Made by a program: the position numbers and the translations under genes. From the NCBI GenBank assembly GCA_019114545.1, contig DXFG01000037.1, positions 1 through 49,897 on the forward strand: 49,897 nt of DNA, written 5' to 3'. Below are positions 7,953 to 17,633 of this stretch, one piece after another; within the stretch, counting starts at the first letter, position 1, and every line of letters begins with the position of its first letter. Origin of the DNA: Candidatus Blautia pullistercoris. Its GTDB lineage: Bacteria; Bacillota; Clostridia; Lachnospirales; Lachnospiraceae. Below the pieces are notes generated by a model. The model worked only from the letters and a program-made list of their open reading frames with translations. It was not told the origin of the DNA and did not search any database.

Positions 7953-9026
7953 ATGAATCATACATTAGTCGATTTGATTGATATATCCAAAAGTTTTGGG
8001 GATCAGATCGTCCTGGATAAGTTGAATCTTTCCATCCGGGAAAATGAATTTCTTACCCTTCTTGGGCCAAGCGGCTGCGGCAAAACCACTACCCTGCGTA
8101 TCCTGGGGGGATTTGAAATCCCTGATTCCGGGAGAGTAATTTTCGATGGAGCTGATATTACCAGTCTGCCTCCCAACAAAAGAAACCTGAACACTGTGTT
8201 CCAGAAATATGCGCTTTTTTCCCATATGAATATAGAGGAAAATATTGCTTTTGGCCTGAAGATCTCCGGAAAAAGCGCTTCCTATATTAAAGATAAGATC
8301 AAATATGCCCTGAAACTGGTAAATCTGGAGGGCTTTGAAAACCGCCTTCCGGATTCTTTAAGCGGCGGCCAGCAGCAGCGGGTAGCTATTGCCCGGGCCA
8401 TTGTCAATGAGCCCCGGCTTCTGCTTCTGGATGAACCTCTTGGGGCTCTGGACCTGAAACTCCGTCAGGACATGCAGTATGAACTGATCCGTCTGAAAAA
8501 CGAACTGGGCATCACCTTCATCTATGTAACCCATGATCAGGAAGAGGCCCTTACCATGTCAGATACGATCGTGGTCATGAACCAGGGCTATATCCAGCAG
8601 ATGGGTTCTCCGGAGGATATTTACAACGAGCCTCAGAATGCTTTCGTAGCTGATTTTATCGGAGAGAGCAACATTATTTCCGGCGTCATGCTGGAAGACA
8701 GGCTGGTGGAAATCCTCGGTGCCAAATTCCCCTGTGTGGATACAGGCTTTGGAAAGAACAAGCCTGTAGACGTTGTGATCCGTCCGGAAGACGTAGACCT
8801 TCTTTCTCCTGAAGAAGGCACTATACAGGGTGTGGTCTCCCACCTGATTTTTAAAGGGGTCCACTATGAGATGGAAGTCCAGGCAGGCGGATTCGAATGG
8901 CTGGTCCACAGCACGGACATGTTTCCTGTGGGCCAGCAGGTAGGCATCCATGTGGATCCCTTTGATATCCAGATCATGAACAAACCGGAATCTGAGGATG
9001 AGGAGGCACTGGGTATCAATGAATAA
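7953..9026 (+). CDS. potA: Spermidine/putrescine ABC transporter ATP-binding protein
   Basis: A 357-residue ABC ATPase that powers polyamine import at the inner face of the membrane. Walker A is GPSGCGKTT (38-46), the signature is LSGGQQQR, Walker B is [12 protein letters not shown], and the switch histidine is in YVTHDQEEA. The C-terminal third (about 240-357) is a TOBE-type regulatory domain with [17 protein letters not shown] lies 8 nt before the ATG. The gene overlaps potB by 8 bp, and the whole operon is driven by the promoter at 7884. Confidence 0.95.
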   Translation: MNHTLVDLIDISKSFGDQIVLDKLNLSIRENEFLTLLGPSGCGKTTTLRILGGFEIPDSGRVIFDGADITSLPPNKRNLNTVFQKYALFSHMNIEENIAFGLKISGKSASYIKDKIKYALKLVNLEGFENRLPDSLSGGQQQRVAIARAIVNEPRLLLLDEPLGALDLKLRQDMQYELIRLKNELGITFIYVTHDQEEALTMSDTIVVMNQGYIQQMGSPEDIYNEPQNAFVADFIGESNIISGVMLEDRLVEILGAKFPCVDTGFGKNKPVDVVIRPEDVDLLSPEEGTIQGVVSHLIFKGVHYEMEVQAGGFEWLVHSTDMFPVGQQVGIHVDPFDIQIMNKPESEDEEALGINE

Positions 9027-9834
9027 GCGAAAACTTCTCACAGGCCCCTATCTGGTATGGGCAGTGGCCTTTATCCTGATCCCCCTGGCAGTGGTCCTCT
9101 ATTATGGGCTGACCAACAGTGACGGACAGTTTACCTTTGAAAATATCCTGGCAATCGGGACTGTGGAGAATTTTAAGGCTCTCTGCCTTTCCCTTCTTCT
9201 GTCCTTTATCAGCACCCTGATCTGTCTTCTGCTGGCTTATCCCCTGGCTATGATGCTTTCTAATATGAAAGTAAGCCAGACCAGCTTCATGGTGCTGCTC
9301 TTTATCCTGCCAATGTGGATGAACTTTCTGCTCCGCACTATGGCCTGGCAGACCCTTCTGGAGAAAAACGGGGTGATCAATCAGATTCTCTCTTTCTTCC
9401 ACCTGCCGCCTATACAGATCATCAATACACCGGGAGCTATCATTCTGGGCATGGTCTATAATTTCCTGCCTTTTATGGTGCTGCCTCTGTACAATGTACT
9501 GTCAAAACTTGACCGGGATGTTATCCTGGCAGCCCGGGATCTTGGAGCCACTCCCGTCTATACTTTCCGGAAGATCATCTTCCCATTAAGCCTTCCGGGA
9601 GTGATCAGCGGTATTACTATGGTCTTTGTCCCTGCTCTGACAACTTTCGTCATCTCTGATCTCCTGGGAGGAAGCAAGATCCTGCTGATCGGAAATGTCA
9701 TTGACCGTCAGTTCCAGCAAGGAAGCAACTGGCATGTGGGGAGCGGCCTTTCCCTGGTGCTTATGGTCTTTATCCTGATCAGTATGTTCCTTACCGGGAA
9801 ATATGATAAAAATGAAGAAGGAGGGATGTTCTGA
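9019..9834 (+). CDS. potB: Spermidine/putrescine ABC transporter permease
   Basis: A 271-residue inner-membrane permease with about six transmembrane segments. The cytoplasmic coupling loop reads [24 protein letters not shown], the EAA-type motif that docks on PotA. The start at 9019 gives the normal N-terminus [16 protein letters not shown] and overlaps the end of potA; an in-frame ATG 21 nt upstream would add residues not seen in the family. Its TGA stop overlaps the next ATG (TGATG), which indicates translational coupling. Confidence 0.94.
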   Translation: MNKRKLLTGPYLVWAVAFILIPLAVVLYYGLTNSDGQFTFENILAIGTVENFKALCLSLLLSFISTLICLLLAYPLAMMLSNMKVSQTSFMVLLFILPMWMNFLLRTMAWQTLLEKNGVINQILSFFHLPPIQIINTPGAIILGMVYNFLPFMVLPLYNVLSKLDRDVILAARDLGATPVYTFRKIIFPLSLPGVISGITMVFVPALTTFVISDLLGGSKILLIGNVIDRQFQQGSNWHVGSGLSLVLMVFILISMFLTGKYDKNEEGGMF

Positions 9835-11702
9835 TGAAAACGGCTTTGCGCAGGATTTATTTCGGGCTGATCCTCTTTCTCATGTATGCCCCCATCGTGA
9901 CTTTAGTGGTTCTGTCCTTCAATGCTTCCAAGTCCAGGACCAAATGGGGAGGCTTTACCCTTTCCTGGTATGTTTCTTTATTCCAGGACGAAGCTATAAT
10001 GTCCGCTTTATACAACACACTGGTCATCGCCCTGGTATCCGCCCTTCTGGCGACTCTGCTGGGAACAGCTGCCTCTATCGGCATCAGCGCCATGAAACCA
10101 AGAACGAAAACTATATGTATGGGGATCACCAATATTCCCATCCTGAATTCCGAGATCGTCACCGGTATCTCTCTCATGCTGCTTTTTATCGCATGCAGAG
10201 TTACCCTGGGGTTTACCACTATTTTGCTTTCTCATATCACTTTTTGTATTCCCTATGTGATCTTAAGTGTTATGCCGAAGTTAAAACAAACCGACAAAAG
10301 CACCTTTGAGGCCGCCCAGGATCTGGGTGCCAGTCCTGTGTACGCCTTTTTTAAAGTGGTGTTTCCCGATATCTTGCCGGGAGTTGTCTCCGGTTTTCTC
10401 ATGGCCTTTACCATGTCTCTGGATGACTTTATTATCACCCATTTTACCAAAGGTCCGGGAGTAGATACCCTGTCCACGAAAATCTACGCAGAAGTCCGCA
10501 AAGGCATCCGTCCGGAAATGTACGCTTTGTCCACTCTTTTGTTTGTCACGGTGCTGGTCCTTCTGATCCTGATCAATTCCAGTCCCAAGGACTCTGCGGA
10601 CACAAAGGTTACTTCTTCAGGGAAAGGCAGGAATTGGGTATTCCGTCTGGCAGTGACCGTAGCTCTTCTCCTTCTCTTCATCGGAGGCGGGATCGGATAC
10701 AGCCTGAAAAATGCCGGAAATGCTTCTGGAGAAAGGCTGATTGTTTATAACTGGGGAGAATATATTGATCCTGAAGTCCTGGATATGTTTGAGGAAGAAA
10801 CAGGGATTTCCGTGACTTATGAAGAATATGAGACCAACGAGATCATGTTTCCCAAGATCCAGTCTCATGCCATTGCCTATGATGTGGTATGTCCTTCTGA
10901 CTATATGATACAGCGTATGATCGAAAATGACCTGCTGGCAGAGATTAACTGGGACAATGTTCCCAATATCCAGAACATCGACCAGTCTTATATGGAACAG
11001 TCGGAAAGTTTCGACCCGGGAAATAAATACTCCGTTCCCTACTGTGTGGGAACCGTAGGGATCCTCTACAATACCACTATGGTAGACGAGCCCGTAGACA
11101 GCTGGGACATCCTCTGGGATGACAGATACAAAGACAACATCCTTATGCAGGATTCTGTCCGTGACGCTTTCATGGTAGCTTTAAAAAGAAATGGAGATTC
11201 CTTAAATTCCGTAAATGTAAATGAACTCAATCAGGCAGCAAATGACCTGATTGAGCAGAAGCCTCTGGTCCAGGCCTATGTAGTAGACCAGGTCAGAGAC
11301 AAAATGATCGGAAATGAAGCAGCTCTTGGCGTGATCTACTCCGGAGAGGCCGGATATACTCAGCGGGAAAATCCGAATCTGGAATATGTAATTCCCAAAG
11401 AAGGATCTAACGTATGGATTGATTCCTGGGTCATTCCAAAAAACGCCCAGAACAAAGAAAATGCGGAAAAATTCATTAATTTCATGTGCCGCCCGGATAT
11501 CGCCCTGATGAATTTTGAGTATATCACCTACTCCACTCCCAATAAGGCGGCCAGAGAACTTATTGAAGACCCGGAGGTCCGCAACAGCAAAATCCTTTTC
11601 CCGGATCAGGAAGATCTGAAGAACTGCGAAACCTTCCAGTATCTGGGAGAAGAAGCAGACAATTACTATAACGAACTTTGGAATAAAGTAAAATCAAGGT
11701 AG
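9834..11702 (+). CDS. potCD: Fused polyamine permease and substrate-binding protein (PotC-PotD)
   Basis: A single 622-residue chain. Residues about 1-260 are a PotC permease with an EAA loop (EAAQDLGASPVYAFFKVVFPDILPG). A transmembrane helix (about 265-290, RLAVTVALLLLFIGGG) then carries a PotD-type binding domain (about 300-622) to the outer face: LIVYNWGEYIDPEVLDMF, SDYMIQRM, DSWVIPKNA. No lipoprotein signal is present because the binding domain is tethered to the permease. Such fusions are known in other ABC importers and in some Firmicute polyamine systems. With PotA and PotB it would form a complete importer for spermidine/putrescine. Confidence 0.93.
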   Translation: MKTALRRIYFGLILFLMYAPIVTLVVLSFNASKSRTKWGGFTLSWYVSLFQDEAIMSALYNTLVIALVSALLATLLGTAASIGISAMKPRTKTICMGITNIPILNSEIVTGISLMLLFIACRVTLGFTTILLSHITFCIPYVILSVMPKLKQTDKSTFEAAQDLGASPVYAFFKVVFPDILPGVVSGFLMAFTMSLDDFIITHFTKGPGVDTLSTKIYAEVRKGIRPEMYALSTLLFVTVLVLLILINSSPKDSADTKVTSSGKGRNWVFRLAVTVALLLLFIGGGIGYSLKNAGNASGERLIVYNWGEYIDPEVLDMFEEETGISVTYEEYETNEIMFPKIQSHAIAYDVVCPSDYMIQRMIENDLLAEINWDNVPNIQNIDQSYMEQSESFDPGNKYSVPYCVGTVGILYNTTMVDEPVDSWDILWDDRYKDNILMQDSVRDAFMVALKRNGDSLNSVNVNELNQAANDLIEQKPLVQAYVVDQVRDKMIGNEAALGVIYSGEAGYTQRENPNLEYVIPKEGSNVWIDSWVIPKNAQNKENAEKFINFMCRPDIALMNFEYITYSTPNKAARELIEDPEVRNSKILFPDQEDLKNCETFQYLGEEADNYYNELWNKVKSR

Positions 11703-11707
11703 CCTAA

Positions 11708-12601
11708 ATGGAACGTATTTTTGAATTTACAGTCAGACCGGAAGAACTTCCCTGCACTCTGGGAGAATATCTCAGAGCCAGGGGCTTTTCCAGGCAGATC
11801 ATCATTCATTTAAAAAAGACTCCCATGGGGATCCAGGTAAACGGCCAGTGGGCCTATGTAAGAACGGTTTTAAAGGCCGGAGATCTGGTCACTATCCATT
11901 TATCAGAGACCGAATCCTCTGAAAAGATTCCTCCTGTCCCTATGGAGCTGGATATCCTCTATGAGGACCAGGATATTCTGGTGGTAAATAAACCCGCGGA
12001 CACTCCGGTGCATCCATCTCTCCATAATTATGAAAACACTCTGGCCAACGGAATTGCCTGGTATTTTCAACAAAAAGGAGAACCCTTTGTCTTCCGGTGC
12101 ATCAACCGCCTGGACAGGGATACTACAGGGCTTCTGATCCTGGGAAAGAATGCTTACAGTGCTTCTGTACTTTCTTCCCGGATGAAAAAAAGAGAGATCC
12201 GCCGGACTTATCTGGGCGCTGCCCGGGGCATTCCCCAACCGCCAGAAGGTACGGTAACTGCTCCCATTGCCAGAGAAAAAGATTCTGCTATCCTCCGCTG
12301 CGTAGACTTTCAGCGTGGTGAGGAAGCCGTAACTCATTACAAGACTCTCTGTACCGAAAAGGGCAGCTCTCTTATCCGCTTTTCCCTGGAAACCGGCCGC
12401 ACCCACCAGATACGGGTCCATATGAAATATCTGGGAACGCCCCTTCTGGGAGATTATCTGTATAACCCGGAATATTCCAAAATAAAAAGAGTTGCTCTCC
12501 ACTCCTATTCTTTGGAGTTTCGCCACCCTGTAACCAATGAAGAGCTTTATTTTCAGTCCCCCCTTCCAAAAGATATGGCAGAGCTGTTTCCTTCCTTTTA
12601 A
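11708..12601 (+). CDS. RluA-family RNA pseudouridine synthase
   Basis: A 297-residue protein that isomerises uridine to pseudouridine in rRNA or tRNA. An S4-like N-terminal part (about 15-65) precedes the catalytic core. The family motif HRLDRxTSG reads NRLDRDTTG with catalytic Asp136, and the ligand motif LETGRTHQIRVH follows. It starts 5 nt after potCD with a weak ribosome binding site, so it is probably expressed with the pot operon. The target site cannot be told. The stop codon lies inside the loop of the terminator hairpin at 12572-12622. Confidence 0.92.
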   Translation: MERIFEFTVRPEELPCTLGEYLRARGFSRQIIIHLKKTPMGIQVNGQWAYVRTVLKAGDLVTIHLSETESSEKIPPVPMELDILYEDQDILVVNKPADTPVHPSLHNYENTLANGIAWYFQQKGEPFVFRCINRLDRDTTGLLILGKNAYSASVLSSRMKKREIRRTYLGAARGIPQPPEGTVTAPIAREKDSAILRCVDFQRGEEAVTHYKTLCTEKGSSLIRFSLETGRTHQIRVHMKYLGTPLLGDYLYNPEYSKIKRVALHSYSLEFRHPVTNEELYFQSPLPKDMAELFPSF

Positions 12602-12628
12602 GGAGAGAAGCTCTGCCATATCCTTATT
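12572..12628. terminator. Bidirectional terminator between the pot and MacB operons
   Basis: The perfect 14-bp stem GATATGGCAGAGCT/AGCTCTGCCATATC has a loop of about 23 nt. It is followed by CTTATTTT on the plus strand and by TTTT on the minus strand. The plus-strand stem overlaps the last codons of the pseudouridine synthase gene. Confidence 0.75.
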
Positions 12629-12656
12629 TTCTGACAACCTCTTGAAGTTTTTACTT

Positions 12657-13883
12657 TTAATTCCGTCTTAAAGCCTCTATGGGATTTAAAGCCGCCGCTT
12701 TCCTGGCAGGATAGATTCCGAAGAAAATTCCCACTGCACAAGAAAACAGTGTGGCAAAAAGAACCGTGCTCAGGCTGATCCCCGGAGTGATGGTCATCTC
12801 CTGTCCTGCACTCATCAGAAAACATAATCCGTAGCCTCCTGCAATTCCTGCAAGGATGCCAATGATCCCGCCGATCACAGTCAGTATGGCGGATTCTGCC
12901 AGGAACTGGAGCATAATAGAGGAAGTCTTGGCTCCCAACGCCTTTCTTATGCCGATCTCTCTGGTCCTTTCGGTCACGGAAACCAGCATGATATTCATAA
13001 CGCCGATACCGCCTACCAGCAGGGAAATTCCTGCCACAAAAGAAATAAAAGCCGTGATCATTCCCATCATATCATTAAGCAGACTGATCACATCCTGGAA
13101 ACTCTGGATCTGATAAAAATCTTCGCCAGCGGACTGATGCCTCTGTTCCAGAAGCCGCACCACCCTGTCCGACACCTCCTGGGAGTCCAGGTCCTTATCT
13201 GCCTGGACATAAATACTGGTAAAGTTCTCCAGATCATCGCCCAGATAATCCAGAGCTGCTGTATAAGGGATAGACAGACTTACCGGCATTCCCTCATAGG
13301 TATAAGTCACAAAAGTGCCGTTTTCTCTCTGGGTGCTGACGCCCACGATCCGATAAGATTTTGTCAGATCCGAAGCCTGCACCTCAATATCCATTCCCAC
13401 TACATCATCGGAACCGAAAAGCCTTTTGGCATCCGTGTCTGAGATCACACAAACATTTCTGGCCTCTGCCACATCAGATTCCCGGAAGTAAGCTCCCCGT
13501 TTCATCAGCGTATTATTTATAAGGGCAGCGTCCTGGGTCTCTAATGAAAGGCTTACATCAAAATTTCCTTTTCCTGTTACAGTCTCGCCTGATAACCCCA
13601 TACTGATGGTAACGCCTTCCACCCCTTCCAGATCCCGGACAGCCTCCAGATCCTCCGGTGTGATATAGGCGCCTTCGTTCATGGCATCTTCACTGCAGTA
13701 AATATAAATCTGTCCGCTTCCAACGCCGTCGATTTCTGAGTTCATCTGGTTTCTGGTTCCCTCACCAATGGAGACGATAGCGATCACAGAAGCAATACCA
13801 ATAATGATTCCCAGCATGGTGAGAAAGGACCGGCCTTTATTTGCCAGAATATTCTGCACTGCCATTTTCACATATTCAGCCAT
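12657..13883 (-). CDS. MacB-type ABC transporter permease
   Basis: A 408-residue membrane protein with one N-terminal helix (about 18-40), a large extracytoplasmic MacB core domain (about 50-265), then three C-terminal helices forming the FtsX-like domain (LLVGGIGVMNIMLVSVTERTREIGIRKALGAK). The family exports peptides, antibiotics or lipids together with a separate ATPase and a MacA-like adaptor, both encoded just upstream. An AGGAG site lies 10 nt before the ATG. The substrate is unknown. Confidence 0.93.
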   Translation of the reverse strand: MAEYVKMAVQNILANKGRSFLTMLGIIIGIASVIAIVSIGEGTRNQMNSEIDGVGSGQIYIYCSEDAMNEGAYITPEDLEAVRDLEGVEGVTISMGLSGETVTGKGNFDVSLSLETQDAALINNTLMKRGAYFRESDVAEARNVCVISDTDAKRLFGSDDVVGMDIEVQASDLTKSYRIVGVSTQRENGTFVTYTYEGMPVSLSIPYTAALDYLGDDLENFTSIYVQADKDLDSQEVSDRVVRLLEQRHQSAGEDFYQIQSFQDVISLLNDMMGMITAFISFVAGISLLVGGIGVMNIMLVSVTERTREIGIRKALGAKTSSIMLQFLAESAILTVIGGIIGILAGIAGGYGLCFLMSAGQEMTITPGISLSTVLFATLFSCAVGIFFGIYPARKAAALNPIEALRRN

Positions 13884-13903
13884 ATCTGTATACTCCTGTT
13901 CTT

Positions 13904-15499
13904 TTACTGGGCAGCTTCCACTGCCACAACACTGTCTCCTACCTCATGGCTTCCAATATCACGGATCACCTGATCTCCTGCCTGCAGACCTTTTGTGATC
14001 TCCACATAAGAATCTGAAGTCACCCCTGTCTCTATGGCTTTTTCAGTAATCTTACCATCTTCCACCACATAGCAGAAAGAGCCGTCTTTTCCAATATTTA
14101 CAGCTTCTACAGGAAGAAGGGGCACATCCTTTGCCTGGGCTGCCTGGATACTGGCCTGGGCCTCTACACCGATAAAAATATTGTCATCAGGATTATCAAT
14201 ATGTATCGTAACACCGATAAGAGGTGTTCCCTGTTCATTTGGAATAGCAATCTTACTGATCTTTTCTACAGTTCCCTGGTATTCCGAATCTCCCAGCGTA
14301 ATGGAAGCTTTCTGTCCTTCCTTCACCTTGTCAAAATCATACTTGGAAATATTGGCCTCTACACAGACCTGCTCAGTACTCTGAAGTGTAAATAATTCCA
14401 TTCCCTGGGTTACCGTAGCTCCCTGGGTTACCTGAGCGTCAGAGATAACCCCCTTAAACTCTGCCTGAAGACCTTTTCTCCCTTCCTCGATAAGCTCCTG
14501 AAGATTTTTTGCCTCCAATTCAGCCAGATTGTTAGAAATCTGCATCCGCTCCTGAGCTGCTGCCGTAAGTCCTGTAGTATCCGCCTCTGCCAAAGCCTCC
14601 TGGGAAGCCAGTTCCGACTGAAGCTGGGCCAGCTCCTGGGAAGCGGACTCCAGCTGGAACTGAAGGTCAGAGGTATCCGGAACTGCAGACGTATCCGTGC
14701 CAGTACCGGAAACTGCAAAATCTGCCGCATTCACTTCCCGCTTTACCGGTTCCTCCGGGGGGTTATTCAGGGCATATTCATAATCCGCCCGGGCAGAAGC
14801 CGGTGCATTTTCTTCATCCATCTGAGTCCTCAGTTCTTCCAGTTTCTTTTGATATTCCGGCAATGTTACCGTATCATATTCTTCCTTGGCCTGCTGGTAT
14901 TCCTGCTCTGCCTGAGCAACAGCTGCCTCATATGCTTGAGCCGCCTCCTGGGCTGCCTGCTGGGCCGCTGCCTGAGCGTCTGCTGCCGCCTGGGACTGTG
15001 CTTCTGTTATCTGCTGCTGAAGACCGGATATCTGGTCCTGTTTCTCTGCGATCTGTGCCTCCAGCTCCGGGATCCTGGCCTGAGCCTCTTCCTGTTTTGC
15101 CGCAGCGTCTGCCGCCTGTTGCTGGGCATCTGCAAGCTCCAGCTGACCGGATCTGACATTTAGCTCCGCCCTTTGATTTTCACTTTCCAGTGTCTCCAGG
15201 TTAAATCCGATAATCGGCTGTCCTGCTTCCACCGTGTCTCCTGCTTCCACAGGCATGGTCTGGATCTCTCCGTTTACCGGAGAAAAGAAAGTCTTCTTCT
15301 GTTCACTCTCTACATTCCCGGAAGCATCTACCTCCTGGGTCACATTTCCTTTTGTCACGGCAACAGTCTCGATGGTTGGAACGCTTTCACCGCCCTGATT
15401 CATGCTGCCGATTACTGCGATAAGAATGACCATGATCACAACCACCCCCAGAGTGATCAGCATGATCCCGTTCTTACTCTTCAATATTCCCTTCTTCAT
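13904..15499 (-). CDS. MacA/HlyD-family efflux adaptor with long coiled coil
   Basis: A 531-residue adaptor. An N-terminal membrane anchor (about 10-32) is followed by a biotinyl-lipoyl-like half (SPVNGEIQTMPVEAGDTVEAGQPI). Next is a very Ala/Gln/Glu-rich helical hairpin (about 120-350), then the second lipoyl half (AEFKGVISDAQVTQGATV) and beta-barrel domains. The family links an ABC permease to the cell exterior. The start at 15499 follows GGAGGAG with 7-nt spacing. It overlaps the upstream ATPase gene by 26 bp and lies 20 nt from the permease gene, so the three form one operon. Confidence 0.92.
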   Translation of the reverse strand: MKKGILKSKNGIMLITLGVVVIMVILIAVIGSMNQGGESVPTIETVAVTKGNVTQEVDASGNVESEQKKTFFSPVNGEIQTMPVEAGDTVEAGQPIIGFNLETLESENQRAELNVRSGQLELADAQQQAADAAAKQEEAQARIPELEAQIAEKQDQISGLQQQITEAQSQAAADAQAAAQQAAQEAAQAYEAAVAQAEQEYQQAKEEYDTVTLPEYQKKLEELRTQMDEENAPASARADYEYALNNPPEEPVKREVNAADFAVSGTGTDTSAVPDTSDLQFQLESASQELAQLQSELASQEALAEADTTGLTAAAQERMQISNNLAELEAKNLQELIEEGRKGLQAEFKGVISDAQVTQGATVTQGMELFTLQSTEQVCVEANISKYDFDKVKEGQKASITLGDSEYQGTVEKISKIAIPNEQGTPLIGVTIHIDNPDDNIFIGVEAQASIQAAQAKDVPLLPVEAVNIGKDGSFCYVVEDGKITEKAIETGVTSDSYVEITKGLQAGDQVIRDIGSHEVGDSVVAVEAAQ

Positions 15500-16223
15500 G
15501 ATTCTCCTCCGTCTTCTCATATTCTGTCTCTTCATACTCCGGATTCAGCATATCCGTCTCTATTTTTCCGTCCATGATCCGCACCACCCTTTTTGCCTGG
15601 GATGCGATCCCGTCATCATGGGTAATGAGAATAACCGTCCTTCCTCCCGCATGGAGCTTCCTTAAGATTCCCAGGATTTCTTTGCTGGAAGCCGAATCCA
15701 GATTTCCTGTAGGCTCATCGGCCAGGATCACCGGCGGCTTTGCGGCAATGGCCCTGGCAATGGCTACACGCTGCTGCTGTCCTCCGGACATCTCTGATGG
15801 TTTATGAGTCATCCTGTTTTCCAGCCCCACCATCTTCAGCGACTCTCTGGCAAGCTTTCTTCTGCTTTTCCGGTCCATTCCCCGGTAGATCAGCGGAAGT
15901 TCCACATTTTCTTCTGCGGTAAGGTTTGGGATCAGATTAAATCCCTGAAAAATAAAGCCGATCTCCCGGTTTCGTATCTCTGACAGCTGGTTGTCCGTCA
16001 TAGTAGATACGTCTGTACCATTGAGATAATATTTTCCCGAAGTAGGCACGTCCAGACATCCCAGCATGTTCATAAATGTAGATTTACCGGAGCCGGACTG
16101 CCCGATGATCGCCACAAATTCACCCTCGTCAATCTCCAGGTCAATGTGATCCAGGGCCCTCACCTCGTTTTCCCCCGGATTATAGATCTTGCACAAATCC
16201 ACTACTTTAATAAGATGTTCCAT
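15474..16223 (-). CDS. MacB/LolD-type ABC transporter ATP-binding protein
   Basis: A 249-residue ATPase for the adjacent permease and adaptor. Walker A is GQSGSGKST (about 42-50), the signature is [14 protein letters not shown], Walker B is [12 protein letters not shown], and the H-loop is LITHD. The tail ([21 protein letters not shown] region) is strongly acidic and coincides with the 26-bp overlap with the adaptor gene. A GAAAGG site precedes the ATG. No convincing promoter is seen directly upstream, so it may share transcription with the small membrane protein gene at 16362. Confidence 0.95.
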   Translation of the reverse strand: MEHLIKVVDLCKIYNPGENEVRALDHIDLEIDEGEFVAIIGQSGSGKSTFMNMLGCLDVPTSGKYYLNGTDVSTMTDNQLSEIRNREIGFIFQGFNLIPNLTAEENVELPLIYRGMDRKSRRKLARESLKMVGLENRMTHKPSEMSGGQQQRVAIARAIAAKPPVILADEPTGNLDSASSKEILGILRKLHAGGRTVILITHDDGIASQAKRVVRIMDGKIETDMLNPEYEETEYEKTEENHEEGNIEE

Positions 16224-16361
16224 AGGCTTTTCCTTTCTTCATATGCTGATTTTGCCAAAACCTCTCTCAAACCAAAAGAACAGAGCGAAACAGAAATATG
16301 ATCTCCTGTCTCACCCTGTCCCTTTCTTTTCAAAAGCAAACCTTCTGTTTTTAGATTTCTA

Positions 16362-16829
16362 TTACTGGGCCTTGCCGTCCAGCATTGCCTGACGGTTTTT
16401 CAGGGCGCCCCAGAAATAAAGCAGCGGCAGGATCAAACCGATCACGATATTAACAAGGCTCAGTACCGTGATCCCTGAAGTAACTGCAGAATACGCAGCG
16501 TTTCCTAACTGCCATACAATTAAGATAACTCCGCAGACAAAGCAGATACCTGCTCTCTGGATTTTATTGCAGTTCGCTATCCCAATGATCCCGATCACCA
16601 AATTGAGCAGGGCTCCTGCAGTTGTAATATATACACTTGCCTGATATTCCGCCATGGTAACTCCGGTGGCAGCCAGGCTCTGTTCCATGATCTCTCCTAC
16701 CTCTCCATTCCCGGTCATACCCAGTACGGCAATATTCACCAGACTTACAAGAAGTGATAAGACTCCTAAGATCACCATCAGAATCCCTACTACCTGCAGC
16801 AATGTCTTTCCAGGTGCTTTTTCTTTCAT
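16362..16829 (-). CDS. Small four-helix membrane protein of unknown function
   Basis: A 155-residue hydrophobic protein with four predicted membrane segments (about 10-32, 66-87, 92-113 and 119-142) and short basic loops. No catalytic motif is recognised. The ATG follows GGGGAG, and a strong promoter is at 16860-16888. It is followed in the same direction by the MacB-type efflux operon about 140 nt away, so it may be the first gene of that transcription unit. Confidence 0.8.
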   Translation of the reverse strand: MKEKAPGKTLLQVVGILMVILGVLSLLVSLVNIAVLGMTGNGEVGEIMEQSLAATGVTMAEYQASVYITTAGALLNLVIGIIGIANCNKIQRAGICFVCGVILIVWQLGNAAYSAVTSGITVLSLVNIVIGLILPLLYFWGALKNRQAMLDGKAQ

Positions 16830-16859
16830 TCCATTCTCCCCTCTCTATCGGTTTTTCTC

Positions 16860-16888
16860 ATTGTATAATTCTATGAAAAAAAAGTCAA
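16860..16888 (-). promoter_or_regulatory. Sigma-A promoter of the small membrane protein (and possibly efflux) genes
   Basis: Minus-strand TTGACT (16888-16883), 17-bp spacer, TACAAT (16865-16860), 31 nt before the ATG at 16829. Confidence 0.75.
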
Positions 16889-17064
16889 TTTATTTTACAG
16901 AAATTTTTGATAACTGTTGTGAAATACAGGAAAATCAGCCTATTGTAAAGTATTTTTTATAAATATTTATTCAATACCTGCCAGGTATGCCTTTATTTTC
17001 CATATACGGAATTATCGTTAAAGTTTCCGATACAACTATGCCCCCTTGACTTGCTGCGCCGGGA

Positions 17065-17107
17065 AATAAAAAGAAGCCCTCCAGATTTTTCTGGAAAGCC
17101 TCTTATT
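17065..17107 (-). terminator. Rho-independent terminator of the trpS operon
   Basis: The stem AAGAGGCTTTCCAGA/TCTGGAGGGCTTCTT, with two non-Watson-Crick positions, is followed by TTTTTATTT on the minus strand, 14 nt after the stop of the UPF0303 gene. Confidence 0.85.
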
Positions 17108-17120
17108 TCTGACAATATTT

Positions 17121-17615
17121 CTATAACGCACGTATCCTGGGTACTTCATCTACATGGAGATATCTGCTTACAGCTCTCACAATAATGTCATGATTTACAA
17201 AATGGTTCTGATTGGAAACCAGGATCACGCCGATGACGCCTACCTCCTCTATACGTATGGGAAATCCTCCGCCCATACAGGAATATTCCCCTGTGTTCAG
17301 ACCGATGTCTTCCAAGGTCTCCTCTGATTTCTTCATCTCGCTGTAGAGAAGCATGGTGCTCTTTTCCATTCTCTGTACTGTATTGTACATCTTCGTCATC
17401 CAGGACTCATTATTCAGGTTTGTGCTGTTTCCGGCATATTTAAATACGGTATATCCGTTGTTCAGGCGAATCTCCACTGCCGTATCCAGTCCTCTTTTTC
17501 TGGCCTCTGCCACAATAATATTTCCCAAAGCCCATGCGTCCTCATTGGTGAAATGTCCAAACTGGAGAATTTCCTCCTGCATTGCCAAAACTGTGATTAC
17601 TTCTTCGATGGTCAT
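17121..17615 (-). CDS. UPF0303 / DUF336-family protein
   Basis: A 164-residue soluble protein with a GlcG/HbpS-like fold signature: an N-terminal helix (WALGNIIVAEARKRGL), the strand VEIRLNNGYTVFKY, and a glycine-rich GGGFPIRI followed by VGVIGVILVSNQ. Some relatives bind or degrade heme, but the UPF0303 branch has no firmly known role. The ATG at 17615 is chosen because AGGAGG lies 8 nt upstream; the in-frame GTG just before it is too close. It follows trpS by 18 nt and shares its transcript. Confidence 0.85.
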   Translation of the reverse strand: MTIEEVITVLAMQEEILQFGHFTNEDAWALGNIIVAEARKRGLDTAVEIRLNNGYTVFKYAGNSTNLNNESWMTKMYNTVQRMEKSTMLLYSEMKKSEETLEDIGLNTGEYSCMGGGFPIRIEEVGVIGVILVSNQNHFVNHDIIVRAVSRYLHVDEVPRIRAL

Positions 17616-17633
17616 ATGAAACACCTCCTGATG

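Noticed and set aside
12097-12321. Alternative frame inside the pseudouridine synthase gene
   Set aside because: Shifted shadow of the real frame, which carries the catalytic motif.
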